Shown here: in pieces, positions 8,583 to 16,312 of the stretch | Numbering within the stretch: the first letter of the stretch is position 1 | Layout: every line of letters begins with the position of its first letter | DNA from: Pseudonocardia sp. 73-21 | GTDB taxonomy: Bacteria > Actinomycetota > Actinomycetes > Mycobacteriales > Pseudonocardiaceae | DNA: 64,000 nucleotides | Reading direction: 5' to 3' | Assembly (NCBI RefSeq): GCF_001899645.1 | Contig: NZ_MKVV01000075.1 | Location: forward strand, 1 to 64,000 | Made by a program: the position numbers and the translations under genes | Notes under the pieces: model-generated | The model's input: only the letters and a program-made list of their open reading frames with translations | Databases searched by the model: none | Told to the model about the DNA's origin: nothing

Positions 8583-8813
8583 GTGACCGACGGAGACACC
8601 ACACCCGAGGAGCGCCGCGCCCTGTTCCGCGTGGTCCGCGGTGACCCCACCGCCGAGGAGCTCGCCGCCCTCACCGTGACGCTGGCCGCGGTCGCGGGCG
8701 CCGGGGGCGACGCGCCGGCGCCGAAGCCACGCAGCGCCTGGAGCGAGCCACGGCTGCGCACACCGCTGACCCCCGGCCCCGGCGCCTGGCGGGCCTCGAC
8801 CCTGCCCCGCTGA
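8583..8813 (+). CDS. accE: Acyl-CoA carboxylase epsilon subunit
   Basis: A 76-residue protein from GTG 8583, preceded by GGAGG at 8573-8577. The core FRVVRGDPTAEELAALTVTLA matches the acyl-CoA carboxylase epsilon family (PF13822), and the Pro-rich end SAWSEPRLR...PGAWRAS is also typical. In Streptomyces and mycobacteria this small subunit stabilises the alpha/beta complex and raises activity. It is the second gene after accD; a 42-nt palindrome sits between them. Confidence 0.92.
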   Translation: MTDGDTTPEERRALFRVVRGDPTAEELAALTVTLAAVAGAGGDAPAPKPRSAWSEPRLRTPLTPGPGAWRASTLPR

Positions 8814-8879
8814 CGCGGGTGCGAACGGTTCGGTGACGTCCACGCGCGGCGCGGTCGGAACAGGGGCAGGATCGCTCGC

Positions 8880-9161
8880 ATGAAGGCCATCTGGAACGGC
8901 GTCGTCATCGCCGAGAGTGACGCCACCGTCGTCGTCGAGAACAACCACTACTTCCCCGCCGATTCGGTGAAGGCGGAGTACCTGCGCGACTCCGCGACGA
9001 CCACCGTCTGCCCGTGGAAGGGCACCGCGAGCTACAAGACGCTCGTGGTCGACGGCACCGAGAACGCCGACGCCGCCTGGGTCTACCCCACGCCGAGGGA
9101 CGCCGCGGCGCAGATCAAGGACCACTACGCGTTCTGGAAGGGCGTCACCGTCACGGCATGA
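8880..9161 (+). CDS. DUF427 family protein
   Basis: A 93-residue protein covering the whole DUF427 domain: MKAIWNGVVIAES, ENNHYFPADSV, TVCPWKGTASYKTL and AAWVYPTPRDAA, with the conserved CPWKG motif. DUF427 proteins are small beta-barrels of unknown biochemical role. It starts at ATG 8880 in a short gap after the epsilon subunit. Confidence 0.93.
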   Translation: MKAIWNGVVIAESDATVVVENNHYFPADSVKAEYLRDSATTTVCPWKGTASYKTLVVDGTENADAAWVYPTPRDAAAQIKDHYAFWKGVTVTA

Positions 9162-9237
9162 GTCCACCCCGGGGTGGAGGCCGGGACCCACCCCCGGACC
9201 GACGATTCCCCGGCGCGATCCGAGCACGCTCGACGGC

Positions 9238-9759
9238 ATGGACAACGCCGAGCTCTCCACCTACCTGATCACCGTCGCCGCGATGGTCTGGATCATCTAC
9301 CGCCAGTTCGTCGGGCGGTTCGTCACCCCGGGCCGCTCGATGGTGCTGCCGCTGGTCCTGGTCGTGTGGGGGCTGGTGCAGGCCGTCCAGGCCGACGTCC
9401 GCTGGGGCACGCTCGCCGTGCTCGTGGTGGCCGGTGACCTGGTGCTCACCGCGGCGCTGGGCGCCGTCCGCGGGGCCGCCATCCGGCTGAGCCTGCGCGA
9501 GGGCTACCTCTACCGCCGCGGGGGCGTGCCGAGCCTGGTGCTCTGGGCGGTGTCGATCGGCGTGCGCGTGCTGGTCGCGGTGCTCGCCGCGGGCACGTCG
9601 GCCGGACCGGCGACGACCGCCACCCTGACGCTCGGGTTCGGCGTCAGCATCGCCACCCAGTACGCCGTACTCGCCGCCCGCGTCCGCGCCGACGGCCGCC
9701 CGATCCGCCCCGCCGGGGATCGACGCGGCAGCGGGACACGCGTCACACTCGGCGGATGA
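9238..9759 (+). CDS. Integral membrane protein (DUF1453/CcdC-like)
   Basis: A 173-residue protein with about five membrane segments. The N-terminal part (YLITVAAMVWIIYRQFVGR) resembles DUF1453/CcdC-like membrane proteins. A central motif LREGYLYRRGGVPSLVLWAVSIGVR is typical of the family. Function unknown. Its last four bases overlap the histidine kinase start, so it is probably a third component, or at least co-transcribed, with the two-component pair. Confidence 0.85.
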   Translation: MDNAELSTYLITVAAMVWIIYRQFVGRFVTPGRSMVLPLVLVVWGLVQAVQADVRWGTLAVLVVAGDLVLTAALGAVRGAAIRLSLREGYLYRRGGVPSLVLWAVSIGVRVLVAVLAAGTSAGPATTATLTLGFGVSIATQYAVLAARVRADGRPIRPAGDRRGSGTRVTLGG

Positions 9760-10847
9760 CCGAGGACCGGGGCCCCCTCCGGATCGTCGGCAACCTGATC
9801 TGGTTGCCGATCATCCTGGTGGCCACGTTCGTGGACGGCACCCGCATCGAGCACCTGGCCACGGCGATCGTCGCGGCCGCGGTCGCGGGCCTCGCCTGGA
9901 CCGTTCTCGGGCTCCACCTCGACTCCCCGCCGTGGGTGGGGCCGGCCGCGACCGTGGTGCTCGCCGCGGCCGGGGCCGCGTGCCTCGCCGCGGTCGGGAC
10001 GTGGTCCACGCCGCTGGCGTTCTGCGTCTACGCGGTGATCGTCGCGGGGGTCCGGCTGCCCGCGCCGGCCGCCGTCGCGATCGCCGCCGGCACCGGGACC
10101 GGAGTGTTCCTGGTGCTGCGCACCGAGCCGGCGGGGCTCCCCGTCCTCCTGCTGGGCCTCGTCGCGATCCTGCTGTTCGGGATGGGCCGCCGGGAGAGCC
10201 GGCGCCGGGCCGAGCAACGGGAGCTGACGCTCGTGGCGGGCGCCCGCGTCACCGAGGAGCACGCGAGGGCCGCCGCGCTGGCCGAGCGGGCCCGGATCGC
10301 CCGCGACGTGCACGACGTGCTCGCCCACTCGCTCTCGGCATTGGCCGTGCAGTTGCAGGGGGCCCGGCTGATGGTGCTGCGCGACGGCGCCCCGCCCGAC
10401 ACCGTCGCCCAGATCGAACGGGCCCAGCGCCTCGCCGCCGACGGGCTGGCCGAGGCCCGGCGCGCCGTCACGGCGCTGCGGACCGAGCCGGTGGACCTCG
10501 CAGCCGGGCTCCGCTCCCTCGTGGACGACACCCCCGCCGCCACGCTCGAGATCGACGGCGAACCCGGCCCCCTCGACGCCACCGCCCACGAGACCATCCT
10601 GCGCACCGCCCAGGAGGCGCTCTCCAACGTACGCAAGCACGCACCCGGGGCGCCGGTGGAGGTGCGGCTGTCGCACCACGAGGGCGCCACGGAGCTGGAG
10701 GTCCGCGACCACGCGGGACCACCGGCCGCCACCGCGCAGGGCGGCTACGGTCTCGTCGGGATGGCCGAGCGCGCCGCACTGGCCGGGGCCCAGCTCGACG
10801 CGGGACCGATGGAGGACGGATGGCGGGTACGGCTGACGATCCGGTGA
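9756..10847 (+). CDS. Sensor histidine kinase (NarL/DesK type, HisKA_3)
   Basis: A 363-residue membrane kinase. The first ~150 residues are four to five hydrophobic helices. A short coiled linker (ERARIARDVHDVLAHSLSAL) holds the HisKA_3 H-box with the phosphorylated His in ARDVHD. Then comes a HATPase with N-box QEALSNVRKHA, a reduced D-box (VRDHAG) and G-box GGYGLVGMAERA. It phosphorylates the adjacent LuxR-type regulator. The signal is unknown. It overlaps the upstream membrane protein by four bases and the regulator by 28. Confidence 0.94.
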   Translation: MTEDRGPLRIVGNLIWLPIILVATFVDGTRIEHLATAIVAAAVAGLAWTVLGLHLDSPPWVGPAATVVLAAAGAACLAAVGTWSTPLAFCVYAVIVAGVRLPAPAAVAIAAGTGTGVFLVLRTEPAGLPVLLLGLVAILLFGMGRRESRRRAEQRELTLVAGARVTEEHARAAALAERARIARDVHDVLAHSLSALAVQLQGARLMVLRDGAPPDTVAQIERAQRLAADGLAEARRAVTALRTEPVDLAAGLRSLVDDTPAATLEIDGEPGPLDATAHETILRTAQEALSNVRKHAPGAPVEVRLSHHEGATELEVRDHAGPPAATAQGGYGLVGMAERAALAGAQLDAGPMEDGWRVRLTIR

Positions 10848-11482
10848 CCGACCTGCGCGTCGTCCTGGCCGACGACCAGACCATCGTCCGCGAGGGCCTC
10901 GTCACGCTGCTCGGGCTGCTGCCCGGCATCGAGGTCGTCGGCGCCGCCCCCGACGGCGGGCGGGCCCTCGCCCTCGTCGCCGAGCACGCCCCCGACGTCC
11001 TGCTCACCGACCTGCGGATGCCCGTCTGCGACGGCGTCGAGACCACCCGCCGGGTGCGGGCCGAGCACCCGTCCGTCGCCGTGGTCGTGCTCACCACCTA
11101 CGCCGACGACGCCTCCGTCCTCGACGCGCTGCGCGCGGGCGCCGTCGGCTGGCTGTCCAAGGACGCCGACGCCGAGGCGATCGGCCACGCGCTGCGCTCG
11201 GCCGCGGCCGGCCAGTCGACGATCGACTCGGCCGCGCTGGCCCGGCTCGTCGCGGCCGGCCCCGCCCCGCCCGCCGCCCCTCCGGACGGGCTGACCGCCC
11301 GCGAGGCCGAGGTGCTCGGGCTCATCGCCGCGGGCCTGTCGAACGGCGAGATCGCCCGGCGGCTCGTCGTCAGCGAGGCGACCGTGAAGACGCACGTCAA
11401 CCGGCTGTTCGCCAAGGCCGGACTGCGCGACCGGGCCCAGGCCGTGGGCTACGCCTACCGCCACGGACTCGTCCCCGGCTGA
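10820..11482 (+). CDS. LuxR-family response regulator
   Basis: A 220-residue NarL-type regulator: receiver domain (VVLADDQTIVREGL, acceptor Asp in VLLTDLRMP, Thr in VVLTTYADD, Lys in WLSKDAD) and C-terminal LuxR HTH (LTAREAEVLGLIAAGLSNGEIARRL ... VKTHVNRLFAK). ATG 10820 was chosen because GGAGG lies four bases before it. GTG 10844, which makes a GTGA overlap with the kinase stop, is the alternative. Targets are unknown; the two small membrane proteins just downstream (11.58-11.91 kb) are possible ones. Confidence 0.94.
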   Translation: MAGTADDPVTDLRVVLADDQTIVREGLVTLLGLLPGIEVVGAAPDGGRALALVAEHAPDVLLTDLRMPVCDGVETTRRVRAEHPSVAVVVLTTYADDASVLDALRAGAVGWLSKDADAEAIGHALRSAAAGQSTIDSAALARLVAAGPAPPAAPPDGLTAREAEVLGLIAAGLSNGEIARRLVVSEATVKTHVNRLFAKAGLRDRAQAVGYAYRHGLVPG

Positions 11483-11581
11483 ACATCAAACCCCCATCAA
11501 ACGGCCCTAAATCCAGATCAAGTAGCTGGAGCCCGCGTCGTGACCCGACCCACACTCGGATCACGAACAAAGGAGGCTCCG

Positions 11582-11752
11582 ATGGACATCATGATCAAGG
11601 TAGTGGTCCTCGTGGTCGTGGGGCTGATCATCCTGATCACCCTGCTGGGCGAGTTCGGCCCGCGGTCGGACGGCGGTCGCCGCACCCGCGGGTCGCGCCG
11701 CGGCGGGGCGGGCGACCGCTCGGCCGCCGACCTGGTCACCGCCCGCCTCTGA
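11582..11752 (+). CDS. Small single-pass membrane protein
   Basis: A 56-residue protein: MDIMIKVVVLVVVGLIILI forms one membrane helix, followed by an Arg/Gly-rich cytoplasmic tail (GRRTRGSRRGG). A strong AAAGGAGG site ends six bases before ATG 11582. I recognise no family. It is followed 33 bases later by a second tiny membrane protein, suggesting a pair. Confidence 0.7.
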   Translation: MDIMIKVVVLVVVGLIILITLLGEFGPRSDGGRRTRGSRRGGAGDRSAADLVTARL

Positions 11753-11785
11753 CCTCAGCGTTCCGTTCCCGGGCAGGAGAGATCC

Positions 11786-11911
11786 ATGACCGGGATCATC
11801 GTCGTCCCGGTGATCCTCGCGGCCGTCGTCGTCGCCGCGGAACTCGGCCGCGGCCGCCGCGGCCCGGGCATCCACAGCGACGCGGGCTGGTTCGCCGGCG
11901 GCGGCAGCTGA
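11786..11911 (+). CDS. Tiny membrane protein (41 residues)
   Basis: An ORF of 41 residues: MTGIIVVPVILAAVVVAAEL gives one membrane helix, then GRGRRGPGIHSDAGWFAGGGS. A GGAGA site lies six bases before ATG 11786. Third-position GC is very high. It mirrors the preceding 56-residue protein (helix then Arg/Gly tail). Function unknown. Confidence 0.6.
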   Translation: MTGIIVVPVILAAVVVAAELGRGRRGPGIHSDAGWFAGGGS

Positions 11912-11959
11912 GGTGACCCACCGCTGATCACGGCGTCCGGCCCCGTAGGGTCGGGCGCC

Positions 11960-12580
11960 GTGCGCGTCGTACTGGCCTCGGCCTCCCCAGCCCGGCTCGG
12001 GATCCTGCGGGCGGCGGGCATCGACCCGCTCGTGGAGGTCTCCGACCTGGACGAGGAGGCGCTGCTCGCGTCCGTCCCGCACGCCTCGCCCGGCGAGAAG
12101 GTCACGACGCTGGCCGGCGCCAAGGCCACCACGATCGCCCGCCGCATCGCCGGCACCCACCCCGACGCGCTCGTGATCGGCTGCGACTCGATGCTCCACA
12201 TCGGCGACGAGCTGGTCGGCAAGCCCACCGACGCCCACGAGGTGCGGCGCCGCTGGAGCGTCATGGCCGGAGGTATGGGCGAGCTGGTCACCGGGCACGC
12301 GGTGCTGCTGATGGCCGACGGCGGGATCGACCGCGTCGCCGAGGGCCACGCGGTCACCGCCGTCCGGTTCGGGTCGCCGACCGAGGCCGAGCTGGATGCC
12401 TACATCGCCAGCCGTGAGCCCCTGGCCGTGGCGGGCGCGTTCACCCTCGACGGGCTGGGCGGCTGGTTCGTCGAGGGCATCGACGGCGACCCGTCCAACG
12501 TCATCGGGCTGAGCCTGCCGCTGCTGCGCCGCCTCCTCGCGGGCGTCGGCGTGACGGTCACGGACCTCTGGCGGGGTTGA
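11960..12580 (+). CDS. maf: Maf-like nucleotide pyrophosphatase
   Basis: A 206-residue Maf/YhdE-family protein. It starts at GTG 11960 with VRVVLASASPARLGIL (the ASxSPxR phosphate-binding motif), then GCDSMLHIGDELVGKP with the catalytic Asp, and ITA-type C-terminal VAGAFTLDGLGGWFVEGIDGD. These enzymes hydrolyse non-canonical or canonical NTPs (dTTP/UTP or m7GTP subfamilies) and influence septation. Its position after accE and before sseA is the same as in mycobacteria. Confidence 0.95.
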   Translation: MRVVLASASPARLGILRAAGIDPLVEVSDLDEEALLASVPHASPGEKVTTLAGAKATTIARRIAGTHPDALVIGCDSMLHIGDELVGKPTDAHEVRRRWSVMAGGMGELVTGHAVLLMADGGIDRVAEGHAVTAVRFGSPTEAELDAYIASREPLAVAGAFTLDGLGGWFVEGIDGDPSNVIGLSLPLLRRLLAGVGVTVTDLWRG

Positions 12581-12583
12581 ATT

Positions 12584-12605
12584 CGCGCGCGGCGCGCCGC
12601 GCGCG
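12584..12605. repeat. Perfect 22-bp GC-only palindrome
   Basis: CGCGCGCGGCG followed directly by its exact reverse complement, four bases after the maf stop and before sseA. It has no loop, so it could form a cruciform or a tight hairpin terminator. Confidence 0.8.
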
Positions 12606-12628
12606 ACGGCAGGACTAATCTGGCGAGC

Positions 12629-13519
12629 ATGGCTCTGCAGAACGACACCGATCCGAAGCTCGCCGCCTACGCCCACCCCGAGCGCCTGGTCACCACGCCC
12701 TGGCTCGCCGACAACCTGGGCACTCCCGGGCTCGTCGTCGTCGAGTCCGACGAGGACGTACTGCTCTACGACACCGGGCACATCCCCGGCGCGGTGAAGG
12801 TCGACTGGCACACCGAGCTCAACGACCCCGTCACCCGCGACTACGTCGACGGCGCCCGCTTCGCCGAGATCTGCGGGGAGCGCGGCATCGGCCGCGACAC
12901 CACCGTCGTCATCTACGGCGACCGCAACAACTGGTGGGCCACCTACGCGCTGTGGGTGTTCAGCCTGTTCGGCCACGCCGATGTCCGCATCCTCGACGGC
13001 GGGCGCGCCAAGTGGGTGGCCGAGGGCCGCGAGATGACCACCGAGCAGCCCAAGCCGGAGGTCGTCGAGTACCCGGTGGTGGAGCGCGACGACACGGCGA
13101 TCCGCGCGTTCAAGGACGACGTGCTCGCCCACCTGGGCAAGCCGCTGGTCGACGTGCGGTCTCCCGGCGAGTACTCCGGCGAGCTGCTGCACATGCCCGA
13201 CTACCCGCAGGAGGGCGCCGTCCGCGGTGGCCACATCCCGGGAGCCGCGAGCGTGCCGTGGGCCCGCGCCGCGGCCGAGGACGCCACGTTCAAGTCCCGC
13301 GAGGACCTGTCGGCCATCTACGAGCAGGAGCAGGGGCTCTCGCCGTCGGACGACGTCGTGGCCTACTGCCGCATCGGCGAGCGCTCCAGCCACACGTGGT
13401 TCGTGCTCACCCACCTGCTCGGCTTCGAGCACGTCCGCAACTACGACGGCAGCTGGACGGAGTGGGGCAACGCCGTGCGCGTGCCCATCGTCCAGGGCGC
13501 GGAGCGCGGGCAGGCATGA
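12629..13519 (+). CDS. sseA: Thiosulfate sulfurtransferase (SseA-type rhodanese)
   Basis: A 296-residue protein with two rhodanese domains. The N-terminal inactive domain has GHIPGAVKVDWHTEL and the CH2-A-like YDTGHIPGA. The C-terminal domain carries the active-site loop YCRIGERSSHTWF with the persulfide Cys. It transfers sulfane sulfur from thiosulfate or 3-mercaptopyruvate. The stop overlaps the SufE gene by an ATGA junction, so the pair likely passes sulfur from one protein to the other. Confidence 0.95.
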   Translation: MALQNDTDPKLAAYAHPERLVTTPWLADNLGTPGLVVVESDEDVLLYDTGHIPGAVKVDWHTELNDPVTRDYVDGARFAEICGERGIGRDTTVVIYGDRNNWWATYALWVFSLFGHADVRILDGGRAKWVAEGREMTTEQPKPEVVEYPVVERDDTAIRAFKDDVLAHLGKPLVDVRSPGEYSGELLHMPDYPQEGAVRGGHIPGAASVPWARAAAEDATFKSREDLSAIYEQEQGLSPSDDVVAYCRIGERSSHTWFVLTHLLGFEHVRNYDGSWTEWGNAVRVPIVQGAERGQA

Positions 13520-13944
13520 GCCTCCCCCCTCAGCTGGAGGAGCTGGTCGAGGACTTCGCGGCGGTCGGCCCCAAGGACCGGCTCCAGCTGCTGCTGGAGC
13601 TCTCGCGGGAGCTGCCCGAGCTGCCCGAGCGCTACGCCGACGCCGCCGACACGATGGAACAGGTGCACGAATGCCAGTCGCCGCTGTTCCTGGCGGTCGA
13701 GGTGGACGACGACAAGCACGTGCACCTGTTCTTCTCCGCGCCGCCCGAGGCCCCCACCACCCGGGGTTTCGCGTCGATCATGCACACGGGCCTCGACGGC
13801 GAGCCGGCCGCCGAGGTGCTGGCGGTGCCCGACGACTTCTACGTGGCGCTGGGGCTGGCCCAGGCCGTGAGCCCGCTGCGCCTGCGCGGCATGTCGGCGA
13901 TGCTCTCGCGCATCAAGAAGCAGGTGCGGGCGGCCACCGGCTGA
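13516..13944 (+). CDS. SufE-family sulfur acceptor protein
   Basis: A 142-residue SufE/CsdE-like protein. The conserved acceptor Cys is C53 in VHECQSPLFL; other family positions are LLELSRELPELPERY at the N-terminus and LRLRGMSAMLSRIKKQVRA at the end. It accepts persulfide sulfur, here probably from the overlapping SseA rhodanese, for iron-sulfur or other sulfur-transfer pathways. The start ATG 13516 lies within the sseA stop. Confidence 0.93.
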   Translation: MSLPPQLEELVEDFAAVGPKDRLQLLLELSRELPELPERYADAADTMEQVHECQSPLFLAVEVDDDKHVHLFFSAPPEAPTTRGFASIMHTGLDGEPAAEVLAVPDDFYVALGLAQAVSPLRLRGMSAMLSRIKKQVRAATG

Positions 13945-14001
13945 CCGAACCTCAAGTCCTGGTGAAGAACATTCCCTGGAGCGGGTGGACCCCCAACACT
14001 G

Positions 14002-14013
14002 TGAGACGTCTCA
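14002..14013. promoter_or_regulatory. 12-bp perfect palindrome upstream of the MNIO operon
   Basis: TGAGACGTCTCA, a perfect palindrome 25 bases before the GTG start of the TIGR04222-type gene and before its CAGGAGGTG ribosome site. Its position fits an operator or the core of a promoter-proximal repressor site. Confidence 0.45.
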
Positions 14014-14037
14014 TAAGGACGACTCAGGAGGTGTCCG

Positions 14038-14946
14038 GTGGTTCTCGCAGCAGCAGGCGACACGTGGGGCATCAGCGGCCCCGGCTTCCTCGTCATGTAC
14101 CTGGTGATCGCCGTCGTCGTATGGGTGGCCACCACCCGGGCGCGGCGCGCGCTGGCCGATCCCCGGCCCCGCCACACCGCGGGTGACCTGTCGGGCCACC
14201 CGCACGACGTCGCCTACCTCAACGGCGGCGCGGAGCTGGCCGTCACCTCGGCCCTCTCGGCGATGCACCTGCGCGGCACGATCGCCCCGCAGCGCGGCAG
14301 CGTCCAGGCGATCGGCCGGCTCGACCCGGGCGCCGACGACCTGGAGCACGCGATCCACCTCACGACCAGGAGCGCCGTGGCCCGGCGCCGGTTGCCGTTC
14401 CACGGGCCGGTCGCGACGGCGCTGAAGGTCATCGAGAGCGGTCTCGTCGACGCCGGCCTGCTCGTCTCCCCCGAGCTGCGCAGCCGGATCCTGCGCCAGG
14501 GGTTCTGGATGCTCGGGGTGGCCGCCCTCGGGCTGGTGCGGCTGCTGGCCGGCACCGCCGACGGCAAGCCGGCCGGGTTCCTGCTGTTCGCGCTGATCGG
14601 CGTGGTGGTGGTCGCGCTGGTCCAGCTCGGCCGCGCCCCGCGACGTACCCGGCTCGGCGACCGCACGCTGCACGAGCTCGCCCAGCGCCACCACACGCTC
14701 TCGCCCACCATGCGGCCCGACTGGGCGGTCTACGGCCCGGCCGCGGCGGCGCTGGGCGTCGGGATCTTCGGGGTCGGCGCGCTCTGGGCGTCGGACCCGG
14801 CGTTCGCCGACGAGCTGGCGCTCCAGAAGGCGGCCGCGGCCGGCGGGGGCAGCACCTCCGACGGTGGGAGCTGCAGCAGCGGCGACTCCGGGGGCGGGAG
14901 CAGCTGTGGTGGCGGCGGCTGCGGCGGGGGCGGCTGCGGTGGCTGA
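14038..14946 (+). CDS. TIGR04222-type membrane protein with Cys/Gly-rich tail
   Basis: A 302-residue protein starting at GTG 14038 (AGGAGG at 14027-14032). It has an N-terminal membrane helix (FLVMYLVIAVVVWVATTRARR), a soluble part with the TIGR04222-like YLNGGAELAVTSALSAMHLRGTI, a pair of helices (FLLFALIGVVVVALVQL) and another near residue 245. The last 35 residues are Gly/Ser/Cys only, with Cys at 279, 290, 295 and 300, the final three spaced exactly by four Gly. From memory, this family ends in low-complexity sequence and neighbours DUF692. The tail is the likely substrate of the enzyme in the overlapping next gene (8-base overlap). Confidence 0.85.
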   Translation: MVLAAAGDTWGISGPGFLVMYLVIAVVVWVATTRARRALADPRPRHTAGDLSGHPHDVAYLNGGAELAVTSALSAMHLRGTIAPQRGSVQAIGRLDPGADDLEHAIHLTTRSAVARRRLPFHGPVATALKVIESGLVDAGLLVSPELRSRILRQGFWMLGVAALGLVRLLAGTADGKPAGFLLFALIGVVVVALVQLGRAPRRTRLGDRTLHELAQRHHTLSPTMRPDWAVYGPAAAALGVGIFGVGALWASDPAFADELALQKAAAAGGGSTSDGGSCSSGDSGGGSSCGGGGCGGGGCGG

Positions 14947-15793
14947 CCTGCTCTGCGGCGCCGGCATCGGCTGGCGCCCCGAGATCGCCGGGGTGGTCGC
15001 CGACCTCCCGGCCCTGCGGTTCTGCGAGGTCATCGCCGAGGCCCTCGCTCCCACAACTCCGCCTCGAGGGGTGGCGGAGCTGCGGGAGCGGGGGGTGGCG
15101 GTGGTCCCGCACGGGGTTCGGCTCTCGTTGGGGGGAGCCGAACCCGTGGAGGCGGCGCGCGTCACGCACCTGGCGGCGTGCGCCGCCGCGGTGGGGGCGC
15201 CGCTGGTGAGCGAGCACGTGTCCTTCGTCCGTGCCGGGGGGCACGAGGCGGGCCACCTGCTGCCGCTGCCCCGCACCCGCGAGGCGCTCGGCGTGCTCAC
15301 CGCGAACGTGCGGCGCACGCAGGCCGAGCTGGACGTCCCGTTGGCGCTGGAGCCGATCGCGGCGCTGTTCGACTGGCCCGAGGACGAGTTCAGCGAGCCC
15401 GACTTCCTCACCGAGCTGCTGGAGCGCACCGGCACGCTGCTGCTGCTCGACGTCGCCAACGTGCACGCCAATGCCGTCAACCGCGGCCAGGACGCGCGGG
15501 CGGTGATCGACCGGATGCCGCTCGACCGCGTGGCCTACCTGCACATGGCGGGCGGCTCGGAACGGGACGGGCTCTACCACGACACCCACACCGACCCGGT
15601 CCCCGACGCGGTCATGGCGCTGCTGGAACACACGGTCTCCCGGATGCCGGCCCCACCCGCGGTGATGCTGGAACGCGACGGCCGCTACCCACCGGCGGCG
15701 GAGCTGCGGGCGGAGTTCACGGCGGTGGCGAGAAGCGCGGGCCACCCGCAACCCCGCGAGTCGGGGTCTGCGGGCGAACGAGTCGCGCCGTGA
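14939..15793 (+). CDS. DUF692 / MNIO-family multinuclear iron oxidative enzyme
   Basis: A 284-residue DUF692 TIM-barrel protein (MbnB/TglH/BufB superfamily), start GTG 14939 giving VADLLCGAGIGWRPE. Expected metal ligands are all present: H58 (VVPHG), E92/H93 (VSEHVSF), E138 (LALEP), D171/N174/H176 (LLDVANVH), H202 (LHMAGG), D215/H217 (HDTHTD), E245 (LERDG). Characterised relatives use two or three iron ions to modify Cys, Asp or Asn in ribosomal peptides, with a partner protein. Here the candidate substrate is the Cys-Gly tail upstream and the candidate partner is the overlapping downstream gene. The last ~12 residues (PRESGSAGERVAP) come from a dispersed 22-nt repeat. Confidence 0.9.
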   Translation: MADLLCGAGIGWRPEIAGVVADLPALRFCEVIAEALAPTTPPRGVAELRERGVAVVPHGVRLSLGGAEPVEAARVTHLAACAAAVGAPLVSEHVSFVRAGGHEAGHLLPLPRTREALGVLTANVRRTQAELDVPLALEPIAALFDWPEDEFSEPDFLTELLERTGTLLLLDVANVHANAVNRGQDARAVIDRMPLDRVAYLHMAGGSERDGLYHDTHTDPVPDAVMALLEHTVSRMPAPPAVMLERDGRYPPAAELRAEFTAVARSAGHPQPRESGSAGERVAP

Positions 15794-15852
15794 GTGCGAA
15801 CTGGTCGGCCTCCCCAACCGGCGAGTTCGCCATTCCGCTCGGCGAGTTCGCC
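15755..15852 (+). repeat. 22-nt modular repeat locus 1, at MNIO/partner gene junction
   Basis: CGCGAGTCGGGG at 15755-15766 lies in the 3' end of the MNIO gene. GGCGAGTTCGCC at 15820-15831 and again at 15841-15852 lies in the 5' end of the next gene. These match modules seen at the other 22-nt loci. The repeat encodes the C-terminus of one protein and the GEFA...GEFA N-terminus of the next. Confidence 0.75.
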
Positions 15853-16269
15853 GCCTGGCCGACCGGGTTCGCCGATCCGGCGACGTCGCTGGCCGCCCGG
15901 CAGGCCGAGCTCGTCGCCGCGCTCGTCACGGGCACGTCCGACCCGGCCGGGTTCGACGGCGCCCGCCTCGACGCCACCCGCGCGGCGCTGCTGCGCAAGC
16001 GGGCCGGCGAGGCCGCGAAGCACTGGCCGCTGCTGGCCGCGTCGCTCGGCCCGGACTGGGCGCCGACGTTCGCCCAGGTGCACGCCGGCCACCCGTCGCT
16101 CGGGCCGCTGTGCGACGGCTGGGACGTGGCCCGCGCCCTGCGCGACCGCGGCGAGCTGACGCCCGGGGCCGCCGGGGAGCTCGACGACGCCGAGTCCCGG
16201 CTGTTCTACGACGGGCAGGGCCTCCCCCGCCCGCACCGCGGCCCGCGACGGTGGTTCGGCCGGCGTTGA
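15790..16269 (+). CDS. MNIO operon partner protein (SCO6045-like C-terminal domain)
   Basis: A 159-residue, mostly helical protein starting GTG 15790 (GTGA overlap with the MNIO gene). The first 35 residues contain a GEFA repeat derived from the 22-nt element; the conserved body begins SLAARQAELVAALVTG and includes LLRKRAGEAAKHWPLLAASLG and PSLGPLCDGWDVARALRDRGEL, then a basic end (RGPRRWFGRR). I recall such a domain in Streptomyces SCO6045, beside a DUF692 gene. By analogy with MbnC/TglI partners, it would recognise or position the substrate, but no homology to those is visible here. The true start may be later if the repeat is an insertion. Confidence 0.78.
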   Translation: MSANWSASPTGEFAIPLGEFAAWPTGFADPATSLAARQAELVAALVTGTSDPAGFDGARLDATRAALLRKRAGEAAKHWPLLAASLGPDWAPTFAQVHAGHPSLGPLCDGWDVARALRDRGELTPGAAGELDDAESRLFYDGQGLPRPHRGPRRWFGRR

Positions 16270-16273
16270 CCTC

Positions 16274-16308
16274 TTGACGTGACCGCACAATTTCACGTTA
16301 ATGGTCAC
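16274..16308 (+). promoter_or_regulatory. Promoter/operator of the tetR-glycosyltransferase operon
   Basis: TTGACG at 16274-16279, a 17-base spacer and GTTAAT at 16297-16302 resemble a sigma-70-type promoter. Two inverted repeats overlap it: ACGTGA/TCACGT (16277-16282 and 16293-16298) and GTGACC/GGTCAC (16280-16285 and 16303-16308). This suits TetR autoregulation. The -10 box overlaps the upstream ATG, favouring the ATG at 16313 as start. Confidence 0.5.
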
Positions 16309-16312
16309 TGTC

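Noticed and set aside
16301..16312. ATG 16301 as the TetR start
   Set aside because: It overlaps the probable -10 box; ATG 16313 fits better. It cannot be excluded.
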